A DNA stretch of 64,000 nt from Actinoplanes lutulentus (GTDB taxonomy: Bacteria; Actinomycetota; Actinomycetes; Mycobacteriales; Micromonosporaceae). This document shows positions 8,241 to 17,209 of this stretch, one piece after another (position 1 is the first letter of the stretch; each line of letters opens with the position of its first letter). The notes beneath the pieces were generated by a model, which saw only the letters and a list, made by a program, of their open reading frames with translations, was not told the DNA's origin and did not search any database. Where the stretch lies: assembly GCF_003259845.1 (NCBI RefSeq), contig NZ_QLMJ01000001.1, positions 558,001 through 622,000 of the forward strand, read 5' to 3'. A program made the position numbers and the translations under genes.

Positions 8241-10040
8241 TCAGCTCAGCCGGATCTGGAGGCTGGACAGGCTCGGCCGCACGCCGACCACGGTCCCGGC
8301 CGGGTATCGCAGCGTGTGGTCGCGCTCGGTCGAGATCAGCACCAGCCCGATCCGGTGTCCCGGGGCGAAGACGTGGTCGGTCGTCTGGAGATCCCAGTGG
8401 AACGTGTACGCCTTCCCCGCCTTGACCGGCACGGTCCGCGACGGCGAGAAGCGGTTCCGCACGTCCAGCCAGCCCGACGAGACGATCTCGAACGGCGTGG
8501 AGGCGGTCACGTACTCCCGCTGGAAGAAGCAGCCCGGATCACCCTCGATGCCGGGGCCGACGCAGTCCTGGGTGGGCAGGGTACGCACACCGGCGAACCG
8601 ATCCGCGACGCCGTAGTCGACGAGCAGCGCGGTCAAGTACGGCGAATCCCCGGCCAGGTCGGCGCGGACGGTGACCGCCGGCGTCCCGGAGGCCCGGGTC
8701 TCGCGGGTCAGCGGCGCGCTCAGATAGGCGAGCCGGTTCGGGTCGGTCCCGGCCGGAGCCACCATGTCAGCAGCAGTGCGAGAGGGGTTGTCCACGAAGG
8801 TCTGCCGCCCGTGCGACCCGCCACCGCCCAGTGTCCCGTCACCGAGCCGCAACGAGCTGGTGGAACCGGTCAGCGGCCAGCGCCGTGACGTCTGCCAGAC
8901 GCCGGGTGCGGTCTCCACATCGGCGATCGGCTCACGCATGATGCCCGTGTCGATCTTGTAGAGCCACTGGTCGAACCACCGGTGGAGCGTGGAGAGCCAC
9001 TGCTGCCGGCGTACGTTGAAGGGGTCGGTGTGCCCGGCCTGATGCAACCAGATCTTGCGAGGCACGCCGCGCGCGGAGAGCGCGTCCCACCACTGACCGG
9101 CCTGCAGCGTGCGCACGTTGTCGTCGTGCAGGCCGTGCACGAGCAGGACGCTGGCCCGCACCTTGTTCACGTCGCGCAGGTAATCGCGCTCGGCCCAGTA
9201 AGCGCTGTAGTCGCCGGTCTCCCGGTCCTGCTCGCGCTCCAGATCGGCCATCACATCAGCACACAGTTCCGGATTCTCCCTGGTCAGCACGGCTTTCGCG
9301 AGCACGTCGGTGTCCTCGCCCTGGAATCCGCCCGGTGCCACGACACCACCGTTGGCGCGGTAGTAGTCGTACCAGCTGGAGATCGCGGCGATCGGGACGA
9401 TCGTCTCCAGGCCCTTCACACCGGTCGCGGCGACCGCGTTCGGCAGCGTGCCGTTGTAGGAGACCCCGATCATCCCGGTCCGCCCGGTGGACCAGCCCGC
9501 GGACACCGGATTGCCGGCTTCGTCGAACCCGGGCGCCCGCCCGTTCAGCCAGTCGACCACTGCCTTCGCGCCGAGGGTCTCGTTGCGGCCGCCGGAGGTC
9601 GGGCAGCCCTCGGAGTCGCCGGTGCCGAGACTGTCGGCGAAGACCACGGCGTACCCGCGCGGGACGAAGTAGTTGTCCAGGTACCCGGCGAAGGTGATGT
9701 TCTGCGCCCGGTCGGCGACCGCTGCGGACCCGACGGCGAGGCCGCCGTCGCGGTCGATGTCATCGTGGTTCGGCACGTCGTTCAGGCCGGCGTAGTACGG
9801 GCTGGCCTGGAAGATGACCGGCACCTTGAATCCGACAGAGGGCCGGATGACGCGCACCGCGACCCGGTCCGGCTTGCCGTCACTGTCGCTGTCCACGGTG
9901 CTCTGCACCCACACCCGCTCACGCACCGCCGAGGCGTAGTCGTGAATCGGCTGAGTGCCGGGATCACCAGCCATTGCGGGCGCGGCGGGAACCACCACGG
10001 CGCCGAAAACAGCCACGAGAGCCGCCAGGACGAGTCGCAT
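8241..10040 (-). CDS. secreted S15-type X-Pro dipeptidyl-peptidase / CocE-like acylase
   Basis: Exported alpha/beta-hydrolase of 599 residues from ATG 10040. It has a signal peptide (MRLVLAALVAVFGAVVVPAAPAMA), a peptidase S15 catalytic domain with nucleophile motif GVSYNG near residue 212 (GMIGVSYNGTLPNAVA), then GLHDDNVR and HQAGHTDPF carrying the probable Asp and His. The C-terminal part (from about 420) is the jelly-roll X-Pro C domain. An upstream TTG/ATG extension adds 24 residues before the signal peptide and is less likely. Transcribed divergently from the M28 peptidase. Confidence 0.9.
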   Translation of the reverse strand: MRLVLAALVAVFGAVVVPAAPAMAGDPGTQPIHDYASAVRERVWVQSTVDSDSDGKPDRVAVRVIRPSVGFKVPVIFQASPYYAGLNDVPNHDDIDRDGGLAVGSAAVADRAQNITFAGYLDNYFVPRGYAVVFADSLGTGDSEGCPTSGGRNETLGAKAVVDWLNGRAPGFDEAGNPVSAGWSTGRTGMIGVSYNGTLPNAVAATGVKGLETIVPIAAISSWYDYYRANGGVVAPGGFQGEDTDVLAKAVLTRENPELCADVMADLEREQDRETGDYSAYWAERDYLRDVNKVRASVLLVHGLHDDNVRTLQAGQWWDALSARGVPRKIWLHQAGHTDPFNVRRQQWLSTLHRWFDQWLYKIDTGIMREPIADVETAPGVWQTSRRWPLTGSTSSLRLGDGTLGGGGSHGRQTFVDNPSRTAADMVAPAGTDPNRLAYLSAPLTRETRASGTPAVTVRADLAGDSPYLTALLVDYGVADRFAGVRTLPTQDCVGPGIEGDPGCFFQREYVTASTPFEIVSSGWLDVRNRFSPSRTVPVKAGKAYTFHWDLQTTDHVFAPGHRIGLVLISTERDHTLRYPAGTVVGVRPSLSSLQIRLS

Positions 10041-10059
10041 CGCCGCACTATATCGTCGC

Positions 10060-10069
10060 TGATCGATCA
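10060..10069. promoter_or_regulatory. palindrome in divergent peptidase promoter
   Basis: A perfect 10-bp palindrome (TGATCGATCA) lies in the 113-bp gap between two divergent secreted-peptidase genes, with a second TATCGATCAT-like half 30 bp away. It could be an operator for shared control. Palindromes of this length are not rare, so this is only a candidate. Confidence 0.25.
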
Positions 10070-10153
10070 ATGGGAGTCTGTCCGATCGACCCGGTGTATC
10101 GATCATCACCATCGTCTAGGTTCAGCGGTGATCCGATGTGGACAGGAGATGTG

Positions 10154-11764
10154 ATGAAGCTGAGGTCCTTCGCGGCGGTTACCACCGCCACGATGCTCGT
10201 GCTCGTCCCAGGCACCGCCGCCGTCGCCGGCGGTCACGGCCATGGGAATTCCTGCGGCAAACAGGCCAACGACACCTATGCCGAACTACTCAAGTGCGTC
10301 ACGCTCGACGGCGTGCTCGGCCACCTGAAGAAGTTCCAGAAGATCGCCGAGAAGAACGACGACGCCTACTACCCCGGCACCCGCGCGGCGGGCACCGAGG
10401 GGTACGCGAACAGCGTCCGTTACGTGTCCGGCCTGCTCAAGAAGGCCGGTTACAAGGTCACCCTCGACCCGTTCGAGTTCAACTTCGTCTACCCGTCGCT
10501 GCTGCAGCAGCTCACCCCGGTGAACGCGGAATACCCCACCGGAGCGTTCACCAACAGCGCGCCCGGCGACGTGACCGGCCCGGTCATCCCGGTCGACATC
10601 AACCTGACCGGCGACCGCGCCAGCACCAGCGGCTGCTCCGCCGACGACTTCACCGGCCTCGACTTCAGCGGGCCCAGCGACATCGCGCTGATCCAGCGCG
10701 GCGGCACCACCCCGGACGGCGCGGCCTGCTCGTTCGCCATCAAGGCGGCGAACGCGGAAGCGGCCGGCGCCGAGGCCGTGGTGATCTTCAACCAGGGCAA
10801 CGACCCGACGCGTGAGGCGCTGATCGTCGGCACGCTCGGCGAGGACCACGGCATCACCATCCCGGTGGTCGGTGGCAGCTTCGCCAACGGTGTCGCCCTC
10901 GCGCAGGCCGGCTCGACCGCGCACGTGCGGATCCTGCCTTCGGAGACGCGTACCGATGTGAATGTGATCGCTGAGCTGCCCGGAAAGAATCGCAACAACG
11001 TGGTTTTCGCCGGAGCACACCTGGACAGCGAGACCGAGGGCCCGGGCATCAACGACAACGGATCCGGATCGGCCGCGATCCTGGAGACGGCGCTGCAGCT
11101 CGCGAAGATCAAGCCGCAGAACACGATCCGTTTCGCCTGGTGGGGCGCGGAGGAGCTGGGCTTGATCGGCTCGTCGGCCTATGTCGAGGAGCTCAGCCAG
11201 GCCGAGCGTGACCGGATCGCGCTGTACCTGAACTACGACATGGTCGGCTCGCCGAACTACATCTTCCAGGTCTACGACGCCGACGAGTCGTCGTTCCCGG
11301 CTCCGGTCGTGGTCCCGCCCGGCTCGACCGCGATCGAGGACCTCTACGAGTCGTACTACACCTGGAAGGGTCAGCCCTACGACGACGCCGAGTTCTCCGG
11401 CCGCAGCGATTACCAGGCGTTCATCGAGGCGGGCATCCCGTCCGGCGGCCTCTTCACCGGCGCCGAGGTGGTCAAGACCGCAGAGCAGCAGGCCATCTGG
11501 GGCGGTGTCGCCGGCGAATCGTTCGACCAGTGCTACCACATCGCCTGCGACGACATCGGCAACCTTGACTACAAGGCCCTTGAGGTCAACAGCGATCTGA
11601 TCGCGTTCGCGCAGCTCACCTTCGCCTACTCGACCGAGTCGGTGAACGGCGTGCCCGGCAAGAAGGTCCCCGGCAAGCCGATCACGCTGCCCGCTCCGGC
11701 CGGTCCGCAAGGCACGTTCGTCACCACCGACGGCGGCGACGGCCCCGGCCACCCCACCCTTTAA
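10154..11764 (+). CDS. secreted M28 aminopeptidase with PA domain
   Basis: Extracellular zinc aminopeptidase of 536 residues. It has a signal peptide (KLRSFAAVTTATMLVLVPG, cleavage after AVA), a PA insert at about 125-260 (IALIQRGG, AEAVVIFNQG), then the M28 catalytic domain. Metal ligands are visible: VFAGAHLDSETEGPGINDNGS (His, Asp), WWGAEELGLIGS (Glu-Glu), NYDMVGSPN (Asp), and a late His in CYHIACDD. ATG 10154 (or GTG 10151) has AGGAG at 10144-10148; the long upstream extension is a shadow. A perfect 12-bp-stem terminator follows. Confidence 0.93.
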   Translation: MKLRSFAAVTTATMLVLVPGTAAVAGGHGHGNSCGKQANDTYAELLKCVTLDGVLGHLKKFQKIAEKNDDAYYPGTRAAGTEGYANSVRYVSGLLKKAGYKVTLDPFEFNFVYPSLLQQLTPVNAEYPTGAFTNSAPGDVTGPVIPVDINLTGDRASTSGCSADDFTGLDFSGPSDIALIQRGGTTPDGAACSFAIKAANAEAAGAEAVVIFNQGNDPTREALIVGTLGEDHGITIPVVGGSFANGVALAQAGSTAHVRILPSETRTDVNVIAELPGKNRNNVVFAGAHLDSETEGPGINDNGSGSAAILETALQLAKIKPQNTIRFAWWGAEELGLIGSSAYVEELSQAERDRIALYLNYDMVGSPNYIFQVYDADESSFPAPVVVPPGSTAIEDLYESYYTWKGQPYDDAEFSGRSDYQAFIEAGIPSGGLFTGAEVVKTAEQQAIWGGVAGESFDQCYHIACDDIGNLDYKALEVNSDLIAFAQLTFAYSTESVNGVPGKKVPGKPITLPAPAGPQGTFVTTDGGDGPGHPTL

Positions 11765-11780
11765 AACCACCTGACGGGCG

Positions 11781-11807
11781 CGGGCCGCAGCGATTCGCTG
11801 CGGCCCG
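11781..11807 (+). terminator. perfect hairpin after M28 peptidase
   Basis: Inverted 12-bp arms (11781-11792 and 11796-11807) pair without mismatch around a 3-nt loop, 17 bp after the peptidase stop. It separates this gene from the lectin-like gene starting 33 bp on. Confidence 0.75.
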
Positions 11808-11840
11808 CTGCCTTGTCCATCTTCAGAGCGTTGAGAGTAC

Positions 11841-12593
11841 GTGTATCGCCTTCCACCCCGCCCACTCCTGCTGTCCGGGGTACTGCTCGCATTGGCATCG
11901 CTGATAGCCGCCACGACGGCCGCCCGGACCCAGAGCTCCGGCGCGGCGCTCTGGGTCGCCGCGCCTCCTCCGGTCGTCGTGGCCAGCTACTCGTTCGACG
12001 GCCCGTCGTTCCTGGCGGACACCTCCGGCAAGGGGCACGAGCTCGCCCCGATCATCGGCCACGGCGCCGCACCGGGTCTGGTCGCCCGGGACACAGGTCA
12101 GGCCGTCCAGTTCCCGGCCCGATGCCGCAAGTCCCCGTGCCCACGCCTGGCGCTGCAGGCCACGACAACCGCCGACCTGAACCCGGCCGACCGCCCGTTC
12201 CGGTTCGGCGCGGCGGTGCGGCTCGCGCCGAACGGCACCAGCAAGGGACAGAACATCCTGCAGAAGGGCTACTCGACCGAGGGCAGCCAGTACAAACTCC
12301 AGATCGACGGCAAATCCGGCCACCCCAGCTGCGCGCTGGTCTCCGGCAGCACGATCCACCTGGTCCTGGCCGACGTGAGCGTCGCCGACGACCAGTGGCA
12401 CACGATCGAATGCCGCCGCAACGGCGTGAACCTGGCCGTTTACGTCGACCAGGCCGCGCACGGCTCGGTCACGGTCCCGGCCGGCCTGTCAGTGGTCAAC
12501 GACGAACCGCTGAGCCTCGGCGGCAAGAGCGCCTTCGGCAACAACGACCAGTTTCACGGCATGCTCGACGACGCCTGGATAGCGGTCGGCTGA
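11841..12593 (+). CDS. secreted LamG/concanavalin A-like domain protein
   Basis: A 250-residue exported protein. The N-terminal hydrophobic stretch (LLLSGVLLALASLIAATTA) is a signal peptide or anchor. One jelly-roll domain follows: ASYSFDG at the start, FRFGAAVRL, LQKGYS, DDQWHTIECRRNGVNLAVYVD and PLSLGGKS, with a C-terminal FHGMLDDAWIA strand. This is the LamG_3/pentraxin pattern. Cys pairs suggest disulfides outside the cell. GTG at 11841. Its last 40 bp overlap the patatin gene on the other strand. The ligand is unknown. Confidence 0.8.
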   Translation: MYRLPPRPLLLSGVLLALASLIAATTAARTQSSGAALWVAAPPPVVVASYSFDGPSFLADTSGKGHELAPIIGHGAAPGLVARDTGQAVQFPARCRKSPCPRLALQATTTADLNPADRPFRFGAAVRLAPNGTSKGQNILQKGYSTEGSQYKLQIDGKSGHPSCALVSGSTIHLVLADVSVADDQWHTIECRRNGVNLAVYVDQAAHGSVTVPAGLSVVNDEPLSLGGKSAFGNNDQFHGMLDDAWIAVG

Positions 12594-13405
12594 CGGCTCA
12601 GTTCCCACACCTTGCGCGCCGCCGCGGCACCCTTCAGCGCCCGGAGCAGCGGCAACGCCTCCTCGGCCGCGGCCCGCCCGGCCTCTTCGAACTCCGGGAT
12701 CCGGGACAGCTCCCAGAACGCGTACCCGTCGACGTCCGGGCTGAGCACCAGGTCAGCGTCCTTCGCCAGGTTGTGGATGCCACCGGGCTGCAACGTGGAG
12801 ACCGCCACCATGATGTGCAGAATGGTGGCCGGCGGCCGCCGCGGCAACGGCCCGGACACGTCGACGGCGACCACGATGTCCGCACCGAGCCGCCGAGCCA
12901 CCCCGGCCGGCACGATGTTGACGAGCGAACCGTCGACAAGCATCAACCCGTCCCGGTCCACCGGCGGAAACACCCCGGGCACGGCAGCGCTGGCCATCAC
13001 GGCCTGAGCCACCGACCCCTCGCGCATGACCACCTCTTCACCGGTGGCCAGGTCGCAGGCCACCGCCGCGAACGGCAGCTTCAGATCCTCGAACGTGGCG
13101 TTCCCGAGCGCCGCCTCCAGGAAGACACCCAGCTTGCTCGTCTCGAAGAGCGCCTTCCGGGTACGCCCGGGCCGCACCAGCCGCGCCCACCGCAACGTCT
13201 GCGCGAGCTTGAGGATCTCCGACGGAGCCTGCCCGGCGGCGTACAGAGCCCCGACCAGTGCACCCGCACTGGTCCCGGTGATCACCGAGGGCTGCAGCCC
13301 GGCCCGGTCAAGCACGTCGAGCACGCCGACATGCGCGGCACCACGCACCGAGCCACCCCCGAGGGCCAGCCCGATCTTGATCTCCGGCGTCTCTCCCACG
13401 TCCAT
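12554..13405 (-). CDS. patatin-like phospholipase (RssA/NTE type)
   Basis: Ser-Asp dyad hydrolase of 283 residues acting on phospholipids or lysolipids. The oxyanion loop GLALGGGSVRGAAHVGVL is near residue 13, the nucleophile motif GTSAGALVG near 46, and the catalytic Asp in LVDGSLVN near 157. The length is that of the RssA/YchK group, so it is probably cytosolic or membrane-peripheral. ATG 13405 is chosen over an in-frame TTG at 13441. A small GCTTGC-TGAA-GCAAGC hairpin at 13428-13443 sits just upstream. Confidence 0.9.
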   Translation of the reverse strand: MDVGETPEIKIGLALGGGSVRGAAHVGVLDVLDRAGLQPSVITGTSAGALVGALYAAGQAPSEILKLAQTLRWARLVRPGRTRKALFETSKLGVFLEAALGNATFEDLKLPFAAVACDLATGEEVVMREGSVAQAVMASAAVPGVFPPVDRDGLMLVDGSLVNIVPAGVARRLGADIVVAVDVSGPLPRRPPATILHIMVAVSTLQPGGIHNLAKDADLVLSPDVDGYAFWELSRIPEFEEAGRAAAEEALPLLRALKGAAAARKVWELSRQPTAIQASSSMP

Positions 13406-13493
13406 CCCCACACCCTGCGACGGGCCTGCTTGCTGAAGCAAGCGCGTGTGTCCAGCCCCATCGTGTCAGCGAGGCCGTGCTCGACTGCCGGTG

Positions 13494-13796
13494 CTATTTG
13501 ACCTTTTTGGTGGACCTGGCGACCAGGTCGTTGTACTCGGGGTGCTTCTCCAGCCAGCCACTGATGAACGGGCAGATCGGCACCACGGTCCGGCTCTTGG
13601 CCTTGGCATCGTCCATCACGGCACGGGCCAGCGCGCCGCCAACACCCTTGCCCTCGAAAGCCGGGTCAACCTCGGTGTGCGTGTAGACGATGATCGGTCC
13701 GGTCAGCTGGTAGGTGACAAACCCGGCAAGACTGCCGTCCTCGTCACGCGCCTCGAAGCGCTCCCGCTCCGGCGCGTCAGTCACGGTGATACTCAC
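13494..13796 (-). CDS. small GNAT N-acetyltransferase (Acetyltransf_CG/YjdJ type)
   Basis: About 100 residues, the usual size of this minimal GNAT family. Acetyl-CoA loop: VDPAFEGKGVGGALARAVMD. C-terminal family hallmark: CPFISGWLEKHPEYNDLV. Start is uncertain between GTG 13796 and TTG 13808; a GGATGGGCGG purine run precedes the GTG. The substrate is unknown for the family. Confidence 0.85.
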   Translation of the reverse strand: MSITVTDAPERERFEARDEDGSLAGFVTYQLTGPIIVYTHTEVDPAFEGKGVGGALARAVMDDAKAKSRTVVPICPFISGWLEKHPEYNDLVARSTKKVK

Positions 13797-13912
13797 CCGC
13801 CCATCCAATCAGAGCAACCACGCCACCCACCCACCATCCACCGCAGATCGTGAGCGATTCCGCACACCTGGCATCCGCCCCGATCGCCCCCCGATCGCCC
13901 CGGTCTCCCCCG

Positions 13913-13976
13913 GTCGCCGCGAGGGCCAGTCGCCGCGAGGGCCGGTCGCCGCGAGGGCCGGTCGCCGCGAGGGCCC
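13913..13976. repeat. four tandem 16-bp units
   Basis: Unit GTCGCCGCGAGGGCCG is repeated four times without gaps (13913, 13929, 13945, 13961); copies differ only in the last base. There are no spacers, so it is not a CRISPR array. Confidence 0.9.
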
Positions 13977-13978
13977 GA

Positions 13979-14104
13979 GCCGTAGCTCGGACCTGTAATA
14001 AGGCCGCGATGACCTATCTGAACGACGGCTCGCATCCAGCAGCCGTAGCTCAGCCACCTCATACGAGCCCCATAACCCATCTGAGCGACGGCTCACCCCC
14101 TCCC
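13979..14104. repeat. 63-bp imperfect tandem duplication
   Basis: The segments beginning at 13979 and 14042 align with a constant 63-bp offset and no gaps. Shared blocks are GCCGTAGCTC at the left end and ATCTGAACGACGGCTC versus ATCTGAGCGACGGCTC in the middle. Divergence is high elsewhere, implying an old duplication. Confidence 0.65.
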
Positions 14105-14192
14105 GCCGCCGGCCAACTCACCCATCGGCCGGCGGCTGTCGGCAGGCGACAGGCGGCAGGCGGCTCGTGCAGCGGCCGGGCCTGGCTTCCGC

Positions 14193-14332
14193 CTGGCGGG
14201 GCTGGCGGGGCTGGCGGGGCTGGCGGGGCGGGAGAGGCGGGAGAGGCGGGCGGCAGGGCGGGAGAGGCGGGCGGCAGGGCGGGAGAGGCGGGCGGCTGGC
14301 GGGAGCGGCGGCTGGCGGGAGGACTTAGGATC
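14193..14332 (+). repeat. G-rich tandem repeats with G-quadruplex potential
   Basis: Four units of CTGGCGGGG (14193-14228) are followed by a series of CGGGAGAGG and GGCGGGCGGCAGG units to 14332, ending directly before the coding start at 14338. The many GGG runs spaced by 2-6 nt fit a G-quadruplex on the sense strand, possibly in the 5' leader of the next gene. Confidence 0.75.
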
Positions 14333-14337
14333 TTGCG

Positions 14338-15369
14338 ATGTTGTCGCGCTTTCTTCGTCGTGAGTCCAAGCCGTCCCGCCCTCAGGTGGTGGTGCCCGAG
14401 CGTGATCATGACCCGGCCATGGACGACCACGCGCTGCGGGCCGCTCGCAGCCGGGTGGCCGTGGGTGACTGGGGTGCCGCTCGCGACGTGGTGGCGGCGG
14501 CCGGCGGGGACTGGGAGCTGCGGGCGCGGCGGATCATGCTGCTCAGTGATGCCGCGGCGACGAACGATCGGTGGCTGATCGACTGGTTGCGGGCCTCGCC
14601 GTCCGATCCGGTCGCGGTCATGCTGCACGCGGCGACGCTGCTGGAGCGGGCCGGCGAGGCGCGCGGCAGTGCTCCGGCGAACCAGACCAGCCAGGCGCAG
14701 TTCCAGGCGTACGCGGAGTTGTCGGCGGCGGCCGGCGAAGTCAGTCAGCGGGCGATCGCGCTGGCCGGGCCGGACGACCCGACGCCGTTCATTCTGCTGC
14801 TGGACGCGATGTTCGGTGAGGGTCAGGTGCACAGCGAACAGTTCCGGCAGGTGCTGGCCGAGGCCCGGCGGCGCGCCCCGCACCACTTCGAGCTGCACCT
14901 GACGCTGGTGAACCTGCTCTGTGAGAAGTGGTTCGGTTCGCACGAGCAGATGTTCGCCGCGGCACGCGAGGCGGCCGCCGCCGCGCCGCCGGGATCCAAC
15001 ACGGTGATGGTGCCGTTCGTCGCGCACTTCGAGTACGCGATGCGCGAGTTCAGCTGGGACAAGGCCACCGGCCAGTCCGTCGCGGACACGGCGAACTACC
15101 TGCAGACCCGCGAGGTGCAGATGGAGCTGGACGCCTGGGCGCAGAAGTGGCGGGCCGGTACGCCGTCACCGGGCCGTGGCATGACCTGCCGCAACTGGCT
15201 GGCGCTGTACTACATGATGTCGAACCGGCGCGCCGAGGCCCGCGAGGTCTTCGCCGAGATCGGCCCCTACGCGGGTGGCACCGTCGCCTGGGCCTTCTTT
15301 CTGGGCAACGTCGACAACGGCTTCGTCCAGGGATACAAGCTGGCCCACAGCCCGGAGTGGACCCCCTAG
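14338..15369 (+). CDS. hypothetical protein with TPR-like helical repeats
   Basis: A 343-residue soluble protein without signal peptide or membrane segment. It is helical, with Ala/Glu-rich pairs resembling tetratricopeptide or DUF4034-like solenoids: ARSRVAVGDWGAARDVVAAA, DPVAVMLHAATLLERAGEA, RRAPHHFELHLTLVNLL. Near the C-terminus NWLALYYMMSNRRAEAREVFAEIG looks like a final repeat. ATG 14338 has AGGA at 14327-14330. Its leader is the G-rich repeat tract. No function can be assigned. Confidence 0.75.
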   Translation: MLSRFLRRESKPSRPQVVVPERDHDPAMDDHALRAARSRVAVGDWGAARDVVAAAGGDWELRARRIMLLSDAAATNDRWLIDWLRASPSDPVAVMLHAATLLERAGEARGSAPANQTSQAQFQAYAELSAAAGEVSQRAIALAGPDDPTPFILLLDAMFGEGQVHSEQFRQVLAEARRRAPHHFELHLTLVNLLCEKWFGSHEQMFAAAREAAAAAPPGSNTVMVPFVAHFEYAMREFSWDKATGQSVADTANYLQTREVQMELDAWAQKWRAGTPSPGRGMTCRNWLALYYMMSNRRAEAREVFAEIGPYAGGTVAWAFFLGNVDNGFVQGYKLAHSPEWTP

Positions 15370-16061
15370 AGGGAAAGCAGCAGGTCCGCCGCCTCGGTCA
15401 GGTCGGTGACCACGGCCGTCGCGGCGGGGTCGTCCGGGGCGGTCGCGTACTCCCCGGTGCGTACCCGAATCGAGCGGGCGCCCAGCGCCTCGGCGACCGC
15501 CATGTCCTTGCCCGGGCGGTCGCCGATCATCACCAGGTCCGCGGGCGGAAACCCGAGCGCTTCTGCCGCCGAACGCAGACCCGCCGGGTGGGGCTTGCGG
15601 AAGGACCGGCCGCCCAGCTCGTCGGTGATCACCACGGCGGTGAAGGAGTCGGACAACCCCACGGCGGCCAGCTTCGCCCGCTGGATCAGCGGGTTGCCGT
15701 CGGTCAGGCACGCGACCGGGTAGGAAGCCGCGATCGATGCCAGCGCCGCGGCCGCCCCCGGGAACAGGGGCAGCCGCTTAGGTCGATAGCCGGTGAACGC
15801 TGCCACCAGGACCGGCACCAGGGTTGCCACTTCGACGGGCGGTAAGCCGTACCCATGAAGGGCGCGATCGATCGTCCCGCCTCGATCTGATCCGGCGACG
15901 AGCTGGCGGCGGACCGCGCGGGCGAGGCGCACCGGGTCGAGGCCGGCCGCGGCGCCGGCGCGGCCCACCGCGCGGGCCGCGCCGTAGAGGTACGACGCCT
16001 GCGGATACAGCGTGTCGTCAAGGTCGATCACCACCCCAGCAGGCCGATCGAAAGCGGTCAC
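15366..16061 (-). CDS. HAD-family hydrolase (phosphatase)
   Basis: A 231-residue cytosolic HAD phosphatase. Motif I is VIDLDDTLYPQ at about residues 10-20, motif II CLTDGNP, motif III FRKPHPAGLRSA and motif IV MIGDRPGKDMAVA. An alpha-helical cap separates motifs I and II. GTG 16061 overlaps the upstream epimerase stop as GTGA; an upstream extension belongs to another frame. It is the last gene of the surface-glycan/exosortase operon and may dephosphorylate a sugar intermediate (inference from context only). Confidence 0.88.
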   Translation of the reverse strand: MTAFDRPAGVVIDLDDTLYPQASYLYGAARAVGRAGAAAGLDPVRLARAVRRQLVAGSDRGGTIDRALHGYGLPPVEVATLVPVLVAAFTGYRPKRLPLFPGAAAALASIAASYPVACLTDGNPLIQRAKLAAVGLSDSFTAVVITDELGGRSFRKPHPAGLRSAAEALGFPPADLVMIGDRPGKDMAVAEALGARSIRVRTGEYATAPDDPAATAVVTDLTEAADLLLSL

Positions 16062-17209
16062 GCCAAAGCCCAGGGCAACGGCCCGTCGGTGTAGTCGGGC
16101 TCGTCCAGCCGCAGCAACGCTTCGACGGCCGGGTCGGCGAGCAGATCGGCGACCCGGGTGCCGGTGTTGCCGTCGCCGTACGGACACGGCAGCGCCGCGA
16201 TGTGCGCGAGCATCAGCGGCTGGCTGAGCCGGTGCGCGGCGGCAACCGCCCGGTCGGCCTCTTCGTCGCTGGTGATGCCGGTGAGCACCGACGTTCCGGT
16301 CTCCACACCTTCCCAGCGCGGCGTCGAGCGGCGCAGCACGACGACCGGCACGCCGAGGTACGACGCCTCCTCCTGCAAGCCGCCGGAATCGGTCACGACG
16401 ACCCGGCTGAGTGCCAGCTCCCGCAGCAGATCGTCGTACGGAAGCGGGTCCTCGCACGTCACCCCGCTGACCGAGGCGAGGCGTTCGGCGAGACCGAATT
16501 CGGCCAAGCGGGCGCCGGTACGCGGATGGATCGGGAACCGGACCGGGCCGATGTCGGCGAGCCGGGCCACGACGTCGATGAGCCGCCTGAGCCGTTCCGG
16601 GTCGTCGACGTTGGTGGCGCGGTGGGCGGTGACGAGCACGCCGGTACGGTCGGCCGGCGGCACCGGGCTGATCCCCCGCTGCCGCAGCGCGTCGATGACC
16701 GGGTTGCCGACGATGAAGATCCGGTCGGCGTCCACACCCTCCTCGGCGAGGAATCCGGCGGCCCGGCCGGTCGGCGCGAAGTGCAGCTGGGCGACGGCGG
16801 CGGCGACCCGCCGGTTGACCTCTTCCAGGCTGCGCGGGTTGAAGCTGCGCAGACCGGCTTCGAGGTGCGCGAACGGCACTCCGGCGGCACGGGCCGCGAG
16901 GGCATAAGCCGGAACGGTGTGCGTGTCCCCGAGTGCGAGCACAAGATCAACGTGGCTGTCGGACAGGACCTGATCGGCACCCTCCAGCACCGCGCCGAGC
17001 CGGTTCCCACCGGTCGGCAGCGTCAGCCGGATGTCCGGCGTCAGCCCGAGGTCGCGCTGCACGTCACCGGCCATCACGGCGTCGGTGTGCTGCCCGGTGT
17101 CGACAGCGATCACCGTGTGCCCGTGCGCGCGCAGCGCGGCGACCACCGGCGCGAGCTTGATGACTTCGGGCCGGGTACCGAACGGGACGAGGATCTTGCG
17201 GAGGCTCAT
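16058..17209 (-). CDS. wecB: non-hydrolysing UDP-N-acetylglucosamine 2-epimerase
   Basis: Interconverts UDP-GlcNAc and UDP-ManNAc. Of the 383 residues, key matches are GTRPEVIKLAPVVAAL at 10-25, LALGDTHTVPA, HLEAGLRSFN (signature), VTAHRATNVDD, FPIHPRTGARLAE, and VTDSGGLQEEASYLGVPVVVLR. ATG 17209 overlaps the upstream stop as ATGA. In the operon with a processive GT2 and a PIG-L deacetylase it would supply an N-acetylhexosamine donor for a surface glycan. Confidence 0.92.
   Translation of the reverse strand: MSLRKILVPFGTRPEVIKLAPVVAALRAHGHTVIAVDTGQHTDAVMAGDVQRDLGLTPDIRLTLPTGGNRLGAVLEGADQVLSDSHVDLVLALGDTHTVPAYALAARAAGVPFAHLEAGLRSFNPRSLEEVNRRVAAAVAQLHFAPTGRAAGFLAEEGVDADRIFIVGNPVIDALRQRGISPVPPADRTGVLVTAHRATNVDDPERLRRLIDVVARLADIGPVRFPIHPRTGARLAEFGLAERLASVSGVTCEDPLPYDDLLRELALSRVVVTDSGGLQEEASYLGVPVVVLRRSTPRWEGVETGTSVLTGITSDEEADRAVAAAHRLSQPLMLAHIAALPCPYGDGNTGTRVADLLADPAVEALLRLDEPDYTDGPLPWALA

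Larger units (their letters stand above)
13797..14337. other. 541-bp gene-free, repeat-rich region
   Basis: No credible gene on either strand. The ORFs here are low-complexity translations of repeats. It holds a 16-bp tandem repeat, a 63-bp imperfect tandem duplication and a strongly G-rich tract, listed separately. Confidence 0.7.

Noticed and set aside
10286-11914. 542-aa minus-strand ORF over the M28 peptidase
   Set aside because: Frame-shadow with Arg/Ala/Asp-rich low-complexity text; the plus-strand peptidase is unambiguous.
13913-13976. Possible CRISPR repeats
   Set aside because: The four 16-bp units are contiguous with no spacers and no cas genes nearby.
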